Shown: positions 54,800 to 63,170 of the stretch, in pieces
Layout of the letters: every line of letters starts with the position of its first letter
Position numbering within the stretch: position 1 is the first letter of the stretch
Source of the DNA: Edaphobacter lichenicola
GTDB taxonomy: Bacteria; Acidobacteriota; Terriglobia; Terriglobales; Acidobacteriaceae
Assembly: GCF_014201315.1 (NCBI RefSeq)
Contig: NZ_JACHDY010000001.1
Location: 806,001-870,000, forward strand
DNA length: 64,000 bases
Direction: 5' to 3'
The notes under the pieces: generated by a model
Databases searched by the model: none
What the model saw: only the letters and a program-made list of their open reading frames with translations
Told to the model about the DNA's origin: nothing
Program-made: the position numbers and the translations under genes

Positions 54800-55432
54800 C
54801 TACCGTAAAACATCGAGAAAGTCTCTCGCCACTTTCTCAACCGACTCCCCCTCAGCAATCAACGCGCTGATCACCGCAACCGAATCCGCCCCGGCATCGA
54901 TCACACTTCGCGCATTCGCCCGCGTAACTCCGCCAATCGCTACAATCGGCTTCTTCGTCAGCGTCCGCGCCAGCGCAACACCCACCAACCCAATCACCGG
55001 CTCCGCGTCAAGCTTCGTCCCCGTAGCAAACACCGGCCCTACGGCAACATAATCCGCGCAACTCAACTCCGCCAGCCGAACCTGCTCCTCCGTATGAGTC
55101 GAAACCCCAACCCAGCGCTCCACTCCCACAACCCGGCGTGCATCATCAGGCGATAGATCCTCCTGCCCCACATGAACTCCATCCCACCCAGCAATCACGG
55201 CAAGGTCCGCTCGATCATTCAGAATCAACCGGCACTCACTGCCAGCCATCGCATCGCGAATAAGCGCGGCAACCCGCAAAACCTCCTGAGGACCGCCCGA
55301 CTTGTTGCGATACTGAAGCAGCCCAACCCCAGCTGCCTTTAGCTCCTTCGCAAATCCTTCAACCGCCAATCCGCGACCCGTCAGAAAACCATCGTCCACA
55401 ATCGGATACAAACGCGGTAGCGGGGTCCCCAC
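54800..55432 (-). CDS. thiE: thiamine phosphate synthase
   Basis: 210 residues from a GTG at 55432, whose codon immediately follows the accC stop (TAG-GTG), so translation is coupled. The TIM-barrel has the ThiE signatures GVGLLQYRNKSG, LILNDRADLAVIAGWDGVHVGQEDLSPDDARR, VGVSTHTEEQVRLAELSCADYVAVGPVFATGTK and a phosphate site VAIGGVTRANARSVIDAGADSVAVIS. ThiE joins hydroxymethylpyrimidine diphosphate and thiazole phosphate to thiamine phosphate. No TPP riboswitch is visible; the gene depends on the acc promoter or an internal one. The association with accC is a genomic arrangement, not a pathway link. Confidence 0.92.
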   Translation of the reverse strand: MGTPLPRLYPIVDDGFLTGRGLAVEGFAKELKAAGVGLLQYRNKSGGPQEVLRVAALIRDAMAGSECRLILNDRADLAVIAGWDGVHVGQEDLSPDDARRVVGVERWVGVSTHTEEQVRLAELSCADYVAVGPVFATGTKLDAEPVIGLVGVALARTLTKKPIVAIGGVTRANARSVIDAGADSVAVISALIAEGESVEKVARDFLDVLR

Positions 55433-56788
55433 CTAGCTTTCCTTCTGCCGCTCGAAGAATCGCTCCATAAACTTCGTATCGAACTGCCCCGACCGAAACT
55501 CTTTATCCGCAAAGATCTTCTCATGCAGCGGAATCGTCGTATGAATTCCTCGCACCACAAACTGGCTCAGCGCCCGCTGCATCTTGTTCATCGCATCTTC
55601 GCGATCCGATCCATGGCAGATCAGCTTCGCAATCAGAGAGTCATAGTAGGGCGGCACAAATCCCTCAGCGTATTGGGCAGTATCCACCCGCACCCCGTTA
55701 CCGCCCGGCAGATTGAAAGCCGTAATCTTCCCTGCGCTAGGCGTGAACTTCTCCGGATGCTCCGCATTGATCCGGCACTCGATAGCATGTCCGCGAATCT
55801 CCACCGGACGCGTAATGATCGACGTCAGCTTCTCGCCTGCAGCGATCCTTAGCTGCGCCTTCACAAGGTCAATTCCTGTAACCATCTCGGTTACACAATG
55901 CTCCACCTGAATCCGAGTGTTCATCTCGATGAAGTAGATCTTGCCATCCTCATCCATCAAAAACTCAATCGTCCCGGCATTCCAATAACCAATATTCTCC
56001 AGCGCCCGCTTGATCGTCTTGCCCAGCTCTTCTCGAAGCTTGGGTGTCACCATCAAACTCGGCGCCTCTTCAATCAACTTCTGGTGTCGTCGCTGAATCG
56101 AGCACTCACGCTCCCCAAGACTCATCACATTGCCATGCTCATCGGCCAGCACCTGGAACTCGATATGCCGGGGCCGCTCAATGAACTTCTCCATGTACAT
56201 ATCGCCGTTCCCGAACGCATTCGATGCCTCGGTCGAAGCCTGCTGATACATCCCCGGCAGCTCTTCTTTATTCCGGCAGATGCGCATCCCGCGACCGCCG
56301 CCACCCGCGACCGCCTTTAGAATCACCGGATATCCCACATCCTTCGCCCAGTCGAGCGCCTCATTTTCGTCGGCAATCACGCCATCCGACCCCGGTAAAA
56401 TCGGCACCTTCGCCTTCTTCATCGTCTGGCGCGCCGTGGACTTCTCGCCCATCATCCGCGTCACCTCGGGCGGAGGTCCGATGAACTTGATGTTCGACGC
56501 GCGGCACACCTCGGCGAAGTTTGCATTCTCACTCAGCAGCCCGTACCCAGGGTGAATCGCGTCAACATCCGCAATCTCAGCCGCCGAGATCACCGCAGGC
56601 ACATTCAGATAGCTATCAGCCGAACGCGGAGGCCCAATGCAGATCGCCTCATCGGCAAACCGCACATGCAGCGAGTTCCGATCGGCCTCGCTATACACCG
56701 CAACCGTGCGGATACCCATCTCCTTGCAGGCGCTGATCACGCGCAGTGCAATCTCCCCACGATTGGCAATCAATACCTTACGAAACAT
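55433..56788 (-). CDS. accC: biotin carboxylase subunit of acetyl-CoA carboxylase
   Basis: 451 residues, the normal AccC length. The N-terminus [20 protein letters not shown] is near-invariant. The ATP-grasp domain has the glycine-rich loop [13 protein letters not shown], and the active site includes the [22 protein letters not shown] signature. AccC carboxylates the biotin carried by AccB, the first half-reaction in making malonyl-CoA for fatty-acid synthesis. It follows accB by 63 bp, the usual accB-accC order. In that gap lies a short direct repeat. The downstream gene thiE abuts its stop. Confidence 0.97.
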   Translation of the reverse strand: MFRKVLIANRGEIALRVISACKEMGIRTVAVYSEADRNSLHVRFADEAICIGPPRSADSYLNVPAVISAAEIADVDAIHPGYGLLSENANFAEVCRASNIKFIGPPPEVTRMMGEKSTARQTMKKAKVPILPGSDGVIADENEALDWAKDVGYPVILKAVAGGGGRGMRICRNKEELPGMYQQASTEASNAFGNGDMYMEKFIERPRHIEFQVLADEHGNVMSLGERECSIQRRHQKLIEEAPSLMVTPKLREELGKTIKRALENIGYWNAGTIEFLMDEDGKIYFIEMNTRIQVEHCVTEMVTGIDLVKAQLRIAAGEKLTSIITRPVEIRGHAIECRINAEHPEKFTPSAGKITAFNLPGGNGVRVDTAQYAEGFVPPYYDSLIAKLICHGSDREDAMNKMQRALSQFVVRGIHTTIPLHEKIFADKEFRSGQFDTKFMERFFERQKES

Positions 56789-56812
56789 AAATGCAGGTGC
56801 CTTCCATCGATC

Positions 56813-56841
56813 TTTGCTGACGAATCTTTTGCTGACGAATC
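56813..56841. repeat. 14-bp tandem direct repeat between accB and accC
   Basis: TTTGCTGACGAATC occurs twice, at 56813-56826 and 56828-56841, one base apart, within the 63-bp accB-accC gap. Probably a small slippage duplication; it also spaces the two genes. Confidence 0.7.
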
Positions 56842-56851
56842 GCTACGTCTC

Positions 56852-57355
56852 TTATCGCGCCTTGATGGCAAACAGCGCCTGTCCATACTCCACCGGCTGC
56901 CCGCTCGCTGCGATTCGCTTCACCACTTCGCCGGCCACATCGGACTCAATCTCATTCATCAGCTTCATGGCCTCGACGATGCAGAGCACCTGTCCCACTT
57001 CCACCTGATCGCCCACCTTCACAAACGCAGGCGCGCCCGGCGACGGCGACTCATAGAACGTTCCCACAATCGGCGACTTCACCTCATGCAGCTTCTCCTC
57101 AACCTCAGCAGCCGGAGCAGCAGCCGCAACCACAGCTGCAGCAGCCGGAACCGCTGCAGGAGCAGGCGCCGACGCCATCAATCGGCTCAACTGCGCCATA
57201 TCAAATCCGCCAGCAGGAGCAGCGGCAGCAGGCTCACCCGCGAACTTGATCCGCACCTTCAGGTCGTCCTGCTCCATATCGAACTCGGCGATCTCGTTCG
57301 CCTTCAAAAACTCGACCAGTTCGCGCAGCTCATTCAACTTATTTCCGTCCATCAT
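56852..57355 (-). CDS. accB: biotin carboxyl carrier protein of acetyl-CoA carboxylase
   Basis: 167 residues. The N-terminal helical region (NELRELVEFLKANEIAEFDMEQDDLKVRIKF) is followed by an Ala/Pro-rich linker. The biotinyl domain (about 88-167) has VKSPIVGTFYESPSPGAPAFV and the biotin attachment site EAMKLMNEI, with Lys at about residue 131. The linker is unusually Ala-rich (APAPAAVPAAAAVVAAAAPA). GGAAGAG lies upstream of the ATG at 57355. It carries the carboxyl group between AccC and the carboxyltransferase AccA/AccD, neither of which is in the window. Biotin entry may rely on BioY at 9.7 kb. Confidence 0.96.
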   Translation of the reverse strand: MMDGNKLNELRELVEFLKANEIAEFDMEQDDLKVRIKFAGEPAAAAPAGGFDMAQLSRLMASAPAPAAVPAAAAVVAAAAPAAEVEEKLHEVKSPIVGTFYESPSPGAPAFVKVGDQVEVGQVLCIVEAMKLMNEIESDVAGEVVKRIAASGQPVEYGQALFAIKAR

Positions 57356-57391
57356 GTCTCTTCCCGTGCCTCTTCCGGCACCATGTCGTTT

Positions 57392-58477
57392 TTAGAGCTC
57401 TATCCAGGCCTTCACACTGGGCGTCAAAACTTCGCCGCGATTAGCCGTCACTAAAACCATATCTTCAATGCGCAAACCGAACCGTCCCGGCATATACACA
57501 CCAGGTTCGATTGTAATCACCATTCCCTGCTCTAACACCTGCGTCTGCTTCGCCGCAAGCCTTGGTCCTTCATGAATCTCCAGCCCAACACCATGCCCGG
57601 TAGAGTGACTGAAGTACTTATCCAGCTTCACCCTCCGCAAAACGCTCCTTGCCGCCTCGTCCACCTCTCCGGCAGTCACTCCCGGCACCACAGCGGCGAC
57701 GGCGGCTTCCTGCGCTTCCAGCACAGAATCATACACGTCCCGCTCATCCGGCAACGCCTTGCCTATGTGCACAGTACGAGTCATATCGCTGCAATATCCG
57801 TCGAGAATAACACCGAAGTCCAAGGTCACGAACCCCTGCTTCGGCAACCTCGCCCCCGTTGCTCGACCATGCGGCAGCGCCGATCGCTCCCCGCTCGCAA
57901 CGATCGTGTCGAATGACATCCCCTCCGCTCCCGCCAGCCTAGCCGCGTACTCCAGCGTCGCCGCCACCTCCACCTCGGTCCGCCCCGCCTCCAGATACGT
58001 CAGCATGCCCTCAAACAGATCGCACCCCACCAACGCAGCAGCGCGTATCAGCTTCACCTCGTCGGCGTCTTTCACCTCACGCATCCGCGCCACCACCGGT
58101 CCCACCGCCACAAACATCCCCCGCCGCACCTTCGCCGAAAGCGCCTTCCGCATCGTCTCCAAACCCGCCACCGTCGTGTGCGCCGCGTCGAACCCACAGC
58201 GCCGCACCCTGGCAGTCTCCAGCCACTCACAAGCCGCCACCACCGCAGGCTTCTTTGCAATCACAACCTTAGTCCCGGCTGCCTCTGCCCGCGCCTGCAC
58301 GGTGTACCGCCCATCGGTAAACAACGTCGCGCGTCCACCCACCAACGCCAGCACCCCATTCGAACCCGTAAACCCGCACAGATAACGAACATCCGGCAGA
58401 TGAGCGATCAGCATCCCATCGACGCCAGCTGCCTTTGCCGCCGCCGCAGCTCTTTTCTTTCTCAAACTAAAATTCAT
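57392..58477 (-). CDS. M24-family metallopeptidase (Xaa-Pro aminopeptidase/prolidase-like)
   Basis: About 361 residues from the ATG at 58477; longer in-frame starts run into the divergent gene's promoter. The creatinase-like N-domain contains MLIAHLPDVRYLCGFTGSNGVL. The pita-bread domain has all five metal ligands: two Asp in TLDFGVILDGYCSDMTRTV, His in HSTGHGVGLEIHEGP, Glu in VITIEPGVYMPG and Glu in FGLRIEDMVLV. Removes N-terminal residues before proline, or splits Xaa-Pro dipeptides, in the cytoplasm. It sits directly upstream of accB (36 bp), an order seen in many bacteria where a YqhT/PepP-type gene precedes accB. Confidence 0.91.
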   Translation of the reverse strand: MNFSLRKKRAAAAAKAAGVDGMLIAHLPDVRYLCGFTGSNGVLALVGGRATLFTDGRYTVQARAEAAGTKVVIAKKPAVVAACEWLETARVRRCGFDAAHTTVAGLETMRKALSAKVRRGMFVAVGPVVARMREVKDADEVKLIRAAALVGCDLFEGMLTYLEAGRTEVEVAATLEYAARLAGAEGMSFDTIVASGERSALPHGRATGARLPKQGFVTLDFGVILDGYCSDMTRTVHIGKALPDERDVYDSVLEAQEAAVAAVVPGVTAGEVDEAARSVLRRVKLDKYFSHSTGHGVGLEIHEGPRLAAKQTQVLEQGMVITIEPGVYMPGRFGLRIEDMVLVTANRGEVLTPSVKAWIEL

Positions 58478-58552
58478 TACTTTGATTCTACCCAACCCCA
58501 TCGTCCCGCACTCGCCTTTGGCCCATACCGTTCCAACCGGTATCATAGGACT

Positions 58553-59428
58553 ATGCCCGGCTCTCAATCCGCTCAGCCGTCGCGCTTTACCCGACGCAAG
58601 TTCCTCATAGGCTCAGGGACCGCCGCAGCAGCTCTGGCTCTCTACTCCGGAGAGATCGCTCGCCACGAAGTCGACGTCGTCCAACGCCCCATCGCCATCG
58701 CGAATCTCCCCGCCGCCTTCCACGGCTACCGCATCGTTCAACTCAGCGACATCCACCTCGACGAGTACACCGAACCCTTCTTCTTCGAGCGCATCATCCG
58801 CAAGGTCAACGCCCTATCGCCTGACCTCGTCCTTCTCACCGGCGACTTCATCACCCACGGCTCCATCACCTTCATTGCCGGCAAACACGCCGCCCACCGA
58901 TGTGCGGAGATCATCGCCACCCTCACCGCCCCTCTGCGCTACGCCGTCCTCGGCAATCACGACGTAGCCGTCAACGCCCCCATGGTCATCCAGGCTCTCT
59001 CCAGCCGCGGCACGCCAGTCCTGGTCAACCGTTATCTCCCCATCGAACGTAACGGCTCCCGTCTCTGGCTCTGCGGCGTCGACGACCCCGGCACCAGTGC
59101 CCCCGACCTCGACCTCGCCATCCCCAAAAAACCCGACGGTCCGGTCATTCTCATGGCCCACGAGCCCGACTACGCCGACACAGTCGTCACCCATCCCAGC
59201 GGCCCACTCGTCGATCTCATGCTCTCCGGCCACGCCCACGGCGGCCAGGTCCGTCTGCCCTTCCTCGGCCCACTCATCCTGCCTCCACTAGGCGAAAAAT
59301 ATCCCGAAGGTCACTACCAGTTCAATCGAATGCAGCTCTACGTGAATCGCGGCATCGGCACAGTCGGACTTCCCTTCCGCCTCAACTGCCCCCCGGAGAT
59401 CACGGTCATCACCCTCCAGCCAGCCTAA
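58553..59428 (+). CDS. Tat-exported calcineurin-like metallophosphoesterase (YaeI/YkuE-type)
   Basis: 291 residues from the ATG at 58553, which starts a twin-arginine signal (TRRKFLIGSGTAAAALAL). The metallophosphoesterase motifs are in order: QLSDIHLDEY, LLTGDFITHG, VLGNHDVAVN, LMAHEPDYAD and LSGHAHGGQVRLP, giving a dinuclear metal site. Length and order match the YkuE/YaeI group that removes phosphate from UDP-sugars or lipids, for example UDP-2,3-diacylglucosamine-like substrates or membrane lipids. Export by Tat agrees with metal loading in the cytoplasm. Divergent from the M24 peptidase gene, with a 75-bp shared promoter region. AGGA is only two bases from the ATG, so the ribosome site is close. 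Confidence 0.92.
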   Translation: MPGSQSAQPSRFTRRKFLIGSGTAAAALALYSGEIARHEVDVVQRPIAIANLPAAFHGYRIVQLSDIHLDEYTEPFFFERIIRKVNALSPDLVLLTGDFITHGSITFIAGKHAAHRCAEIIATLTAPLRYAVLGNHDVAVNAPMVIQALSSRGTPVLVNRYLPIERNGSRLWLCGVDDPGTSAPDLDLAIPKKPDGPVILMAHEPDYADTVVTHPSGPLVDLMLSGHAHGGQVRLPFLGPLILPPLGEKYPEGHYQFNRMQLYVNRGIGTVGLPFRLNCPPEITVITLQPA

Positions 59429-59488
59429 GCCGCGAGTGCCATACGCACAGCGACTCGCATCTCCAGCTCAACAAGGAAAAGCCTTCCG

Positions 59489-59692
59489 TCAGCTCCCGAA
59501 GGCAGTAAAAAAAATCATCACCACTCCCAGCGCAAGCAGCGCCACAGCCCCCGCCAGTCGTCCCACCACGCCATACCAGGGTTTGCCGGCAGCCGACCAG
59601 CAAAGCTGAATCGCAAACCAGAACGCTGCCACCGCGACAGCTCCAAACAGGACGATATACCCGTCGATGTGAAACGCCAGAAGTCTGATCAA
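59489..59692 (-). CDS. possible small two-span membrane protein (67 aa)
   Basis: A frame starting at a TTG at 59692 and ending at 59489. It predicts two hydrophobic segments (YIVLFGAVAVAAFWFAIQLCW and LAGAVALLALGVVMIFFTAFG) separated by a short loop with the residues SAAGKPWYG. It starts just after the stop of the excisionase-type gene on the same strand. No clear Shine-Dalgarno and a TTG start make it less certain. Two well-placed membrane segments argue for a real product. Function unknown. Confidence 0.45.
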   Translation of the reverse strand: MIRLLAFHIDGYIVLFGAVAVAAFWFAIQLCWSAAGKPWYGVVGRLAGAVALLALGVVMIFFTAFGS

Positions 59693-59697
59693 TCCGC

Positions 59698-59952
59698 CTA
59701 CCGCGCCCTCGCAACCGGCTTCTTTTGTTTTGGCATCACAGCAATCGGCGTAGGCGGCTTCACGCCCGACTTCTCATCCATCCACGCATCCATGAGCGTC
59801 TTCTTGAATCTCCACCGATTTCCCAGCTTGAACGCCGGAATAAACCCCTCCGAAGCATACCGGTACAGCGTGTCCCCGCTGATCCCCAGATACTCCGACG
59901 CCTGCCGGATGTCCATCACCTCACGCACCGTTGCCTGTACCGACACAGCCAT
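59698..59952 (-). CDS. excisionase/MerR-type small DNA-binding protein
   Basis: 84 residues from the ATG at 59952, with GGAG eight bases upstream. A single helix-turn-helix domain fills about residues 10-60: MDIRQASEYLGISGDTLYRYASEGFIPAFKLGNRWRFKK, the standard 'excisionase family DNA-binding' pattern. A basic, Pro/Lys-rich tail ends it. Despite the name there is no integrase or phage gene nearby, so it is probably a small chromosomal regulator. Its target is not apparent; pfp (upstream on the same strand, 112 bp away) and the small membrane protein downstream are the nearest genes. Confidence 0.82.
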   Translation of the reverse strand: MAVSVQATVREVMDIRQASEYLGISGDTLYRYASEGFIPAFKLGNRWRFKKTLMDAWMDEKSGVKPPTPIAVMPKQKKPVARAR

Positions 59953-60064
59953 CACAAGTCTCCGTTCGACGAAAGCAGTGCAAAGTGGATGCCGGATGCA
60001 GAGCATCACCCAGCACCCTCTTTGTACCCCCTTTTGTCTATCGGCACAACAAAAATCGCCCTTG

Positions 60065-61105
60065 TTAACTGGAAGCTAACGGCTGTAACCCCTTCATCAC
60101 CGCCAGTAAGTCCTCCCCCACCGTCCTCGTCTTGGCAATCGCGTCCGCCAGTGGAATATCTGTGATCGCAGTCCCCATCAGTACCACCAGACGGCCGAAC
60201 TTGCCCGCATGAACTAGGTCGATCGCCGCCACGCCATACCGCGTCGCCAGCATCCGGTCATAGGCCGAAGGCGTCCCACCCCGCTGTGTATGCCCCAGGT
60301 TCACGCTGCGTGTCTCATACCCGGTCCTCTTCTCAATCTCCTCCGCCAGCGCCTGTCCAATCCCGCTGAGCCGCGCATGGCCAAACGAATCGACAGCCGT
60401 CCCATGAGTCGCCTGCCCCGTCTCCGGAAACTGCGCCCCCTCGGCCGCCACCACAATCGAAAACTTCTTCCCATGCTCGCGGCGATACTTCACCAACCGG
60501 CAGACCTCTTCAATGTCGATCGGCACCTCGGGCACAAGAATCACATCCGCGCCGCCGGCAATGCCTGCCGTAATCGCGATCCACCCCGCATCGCGCCCCA
60601 TCACCTCGCACACCATCACGCGGTTATGCGCCTCCGCAGTCGAGTGCAGCCGGTCCACCGCCTCCGTAGCAATCCCCACAGCCGTATCGAACCCAAAGCA
60701 GGCATCAGTCCCATTCAAATCGTTATCGATCGTCTTCGGCACGCCAACGCACTTCACGCCCTTCTCGCTCAGAGCCAGACTGATCGACTGCGTATCGTCC
60801 CCGCCCAGCGCAATCAGGGCATCGAGCTTGTGCTTCCCCAGCACCTCAACGCACTTCTCAAACCCACCCGGAATCTTCTTCACATTTGTCCGTGAAGACC
60901 GCAGAATCGTCCCACCCCGATGCAGAATCCCCGACGTCGTCTCGAGCGTAAGCGGCATCGTCACATCATCCAGCACCCCGCGCCAGCCCTCCATAAACCC
61001 GACAAACTCATCCCCATGGTGCAGGATCCCCTTACGCACCGCCGCCCGAATCACAGCATTCAGCCCAGGACAATCCCCGCCGCCAGTCAACATCCCAATC
61101 CGCAT
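60065..61105 (-). CDS. pfp: 6-phosphofructokinase with pyrophosphate-type signatures
   Basis: 346 residues from the ATG at 61105, with AAGGAG at ideal spacing. The family is certain: the N-terminus is MRIGMLTGGGDCPGLNAVIR, and PKTIDNDLNGTDACFGFDTAVG and EVMGRDAGWIAI follow. In ATP-using enzymes such as E. coli PfkA, position 104 is Gly (GGDGS) and position 124 is Gly (PGTIDND). Here they read GGDDT and PKTIDND, with Asp at 104 and Lys at 124. Those two changes are the known markers of pyrophosphate-dependent phosphofructokinases. The enzyme would make glycolytic flux reversible and use PPi as the phosphate donor. No other PFK is visible in the window. Confidence 0.93.
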   Translation of the reverse strand: MRIGMLTGGGDCPGLNAVIRAAVRKGILHHGDEFVGFMEGWRGVLDDVTMPLTLETTSGILHRGGTILRSSRTNVKKIPGGFEKCVEVLGKHKLDALIALGGDDTQSISLALSEKGVKCVGVPKTIDNDLNGTDACFGFDTAVGIATEAVDRLHSTAEAHNRVMVCEVMGRDAGWIAITAGIAGGADVILVPEVPIDIEEVCRLVKYRREHGKKFSIVVAAEGAQFPETGQATHGTAVDSFGHARLSGIGQALAEEIEKRTGYETRSVNLGHTQRGGTPSAYDRMLATRYGVAAIDLVHAGKFGRLVVLMGTAITDIPLADAIAKTRTVGEDLLAVMKGLQPLASS

Positions 61106-61249
61106 CAAAATTCTCCTTTTCGACAACGGCAAAATCATACAGCAGCCTTATCGGCGGTCTCATTTTATGAAGCAGGACGCGAGAGATTTCGACAGGAACG
61201 AGTCTCAAAAGAGCCATCATCCACTGAGGCTTTCCCGGAACTACCGGAA

Positions 61250-62257
61250 CTACTTGACCTTCCACCAATCCGACCGCACCTCGACCCCACCCACAACCTC
61301 GGTCGCTCGTCCCGGCTCAGGAGCCCACAACCGAATCCCGCGCTCCTCCGCCAACTCCAGCAGTCGCGTGATCGGCTGCCGCCAGGCATGTAGCGCCAGA
61401 TCGAAGAGCCCCCAGTGAATCGGCATCATCAGACCCTTGCCGCCCAGCGCCTCAAACGCACGCGCCGCACCATCCGGCCCAAGATGAATCCCGTCCCACA
61501 ACGCATCGAACGCTCCAATCTCCAGCATCGTAAGATCGAACGGCCCATACACAGCGCCAATCTCTGCAAACCCGTCCCACCATCCCGAGTCCGCGCCAAA
61601 GTAGACATTATGCTTCGGCCCCCGGAACACAAACGCAGACCAGAGCGTCTCGAATCGATTAAACAGACTCCTTCCGGAGAAGTGCCGCGACGGAACCGCA
61701 ATGATCTCCACCCCACCCACTGAGATACTCTGCGTCCAATCCAGCTCCGTGACCCTCCCGGCATCGACGCCAAACCCCTGCAGTAGCTCCCCCACTCCCA
61801 ACGAAGTCACCCACTTCGCCTCACGCATCGAATCGAGCCGCGCCAATCCACGAATCGTAGCCTCGCCCAAATGGTCGAAGTGGTCGTGCGACACCAACAC
61901 CACATCCACAGCGGGCAACTCCTCCAGCCGCATCGGAGCAGCAAAAAATCTCTTCGGCCCCATCCATCGCGTCGGAGAGGCGCGTTCATCCCACATCGGA
62001 TCGATCAGCACTCGCAACCCATCAATCTCCATCAACAAAGACGAGTGCCCCATCCAGGTCACCCGCAGACCGCTGGCCGGCGCGGCAGCATACACGGAGA
62101 CATCGGTCGTGAACGGCCCCAGTGCCTTCGCCGGCACCGTCTCCGCCTTATTGAACAAATAGTGCGGCAGCACCTTGAAGATCGTGCTCAACCCACCAAT
62201 CACGGTAGGCACGGGATTCACAAACCTCCGCCCCACCTTACTCGCTCGCCGCAGCAT
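61250..62257 (-). CDS. UlaG/NAPE-PLD-like metallo-beta-lactamase-fold hydrolase
   Basis: About 335 residues from the ATG at 62257; a TTG at 62287 with GGGGG upstream is an alternative that adds ten codons. The core motifs are VTWMGHSSLLMEIDGLRVLIDPM, the metal-binding VLVSHDHFDHLGEATI, and later PSRHFSGRS, YFGADSGWWDGFAEIG and GLMMPIHWGLFDLALH. The HSS-L, HxHxDH and FGADSG pattern is that of the beta-lactamase_2 group that includes N-acyl-phosphatidylethanolamine phospholipase D and UlaG. No signal peptide is clear. It may act on lipids, but the substrate is open. It lies between pfp and the acid phosphatase gene, all on the minus strand. Confidence 0.85.
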   Translation of the reverse strand: MLRRASKVGRRFVNPVPTVIGGLSTIFKVLPHYLFNKAETVPAKALGPFTTDVSVYAAAPASGLRVTWMGHSSLLMEIDGLRVLIDPMWDERASPTRWMGPKRFFAAPMRLEELPAVDVVLVSHDHFDHLGEATIRGLARLDSMREAKWVTSLGVGELLQGFGVDAGRVTELDWTQSISVGGVEIIAVPSRHFSGRSLFNRFETLWSAFVFRGPKHNVYFGADSGWWDGFAEIGAVYGPFDLTMLEIGAFDALWDGIHLGPDGAARAFEALGGKGLMMPIHWGLFDLALHAWRQPITRLLELAEERGIRLWAPEPGRATEVVGGVEVRSDWWKVK

Positions 62258-62309
62258 CGTCGTATCACCGGATACTAAAGTCCCCAAATCAAGCCCCCCT
62301 GCAAAACCC

Positions 62310-63170
62310 CTAAGGCAAATAGTAAAAGGGATTCGGCAGTTTTACGCTGATTTCCGCTCTGGGCTCCCCATTCAGGTCACTCCACTGATCCCCCACGCTC
62401 ATCACAATCCGATATCCCGCATCCACAATCTTCCTCCGCTCCTCGCTCTTGTAGGCGACCGTAGCCATCGTCTTCTCAGGCCCCTCTCGCAGCGCAAGCC
62501 CCTTCCATCCACGATACCCCGCAGCCTCCAGGTTCCTCGCCGTCGCAGCCTTCTGCTCCCCCGGCCGCCCCGTAATGAAGAAGACCTCCAGCCCCGCACC
62601 ACGAGCTTCGTTGAACAGCCGAAGCGTCCCCGGTATCGCCATATCCGCCTCTGCGGAGACCGCCCACTCATTGAACGGCACCGAGATAAATCCGTAGTCC
62701 TCCCGCTTCATCTCGCAGTAGTTCGTCAGCGAAGTCTCATCGATATCCAGCACCAGAGCCAGCTTCTCGCCAGCCTTCTCCGTAGCGATCAGCCTCTTCA
62801 ACTCAGCCTCCGCCCGCTTGGCTTGCGCATCCAGGTCCGCCCAGTAACACCCACCCGTCCCCACGCAATCGGCATAGTCTGACAGCCGATACCGCGCCAC
62901 ACCGAAGTTCTCCATCGGCTCGGCCGCCACCACCATCGTTGGATCAGCAGCCGCCGTCTCCGCCGTAGCCACCGCGGCTTCCACCGTAGGTCTCGGCCCC
63001 ACCTGAGGCCGCAGACTAGCCGCCTGCTTCCCCGCCGGAACCGCACAAACCGGCGGCACAATCTGCGCCAGACAAACTCCACCAGCCAGCGCCACCACAC
63101 TCACCACGCGCAACACGCCAGCTCCTACAGCACTCAACTCACCCCTTCGACGCAGTCGCCTCATCCGCAT
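62310..63170 (-). CDS. exported HAD-family acid phosphatase (class B/lipoprotein e(P4)-like)
   Basis: About 286 residues from the ATG at 63170, with GGAG six bases upstream. The start has a basic tail and hydrophobic signal segment (VLRVVSVVALAGGVCLAQ). The HAD catalytic motif is LALVLDIDETSLTNYCEM, with the nucleophile and acid/base Asp. FFITGRPGEQK and SVGDQWSDLNG complete the HAD motifs. The pattern is that of the class B/C acid phosphatases (Acid_phosphat_B, e(P4)), which release phosphate from nucleotides and other monophosphates outside the cytoplasm. No lipobox is clear. It overlaps the end of the acyl-CoA ligase gene by 32 bp, so the two are coupled. Confidence 0.88.
   Translation of the reverse strand: MRMRRLRRRGELSAVGAGVLRVVSVVALAGGVCLAQIVPPVCAVPAGKQAASLRPQVGPRPTVEAAVATAETAAADPTMVVAAEPMENFGVARYRLSDYADCVGTGGCYWADLDAQAKRAEAELKRLIATEKAGEKLALVLDIDETSLTNYCEMKREDYGFISVPFNEWAVSAEADMAIPGTLRLFNEARGAGLEVFFITGRPGEQKAATARNLEAAGYRGWKGLALREGPEKTMATVAYKSEERRKIVDAGYRIVMSVGDQWSDLNGEPRAEISVKLPNPFYYLP

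Noticed and set aside
54800-55432. TPP riboswitch before thiE
   Set aside because: The thiE start abuts the accC stop, so no leader exists, and no thi-box sequence was seen upstream of accB.
59698-59952. Excisionase-type protein as a phage remnant
   Set aside because: No integrase, att repeat or phage gene nearby. The domain name is historic, and such small regulators are common on chromosomes.
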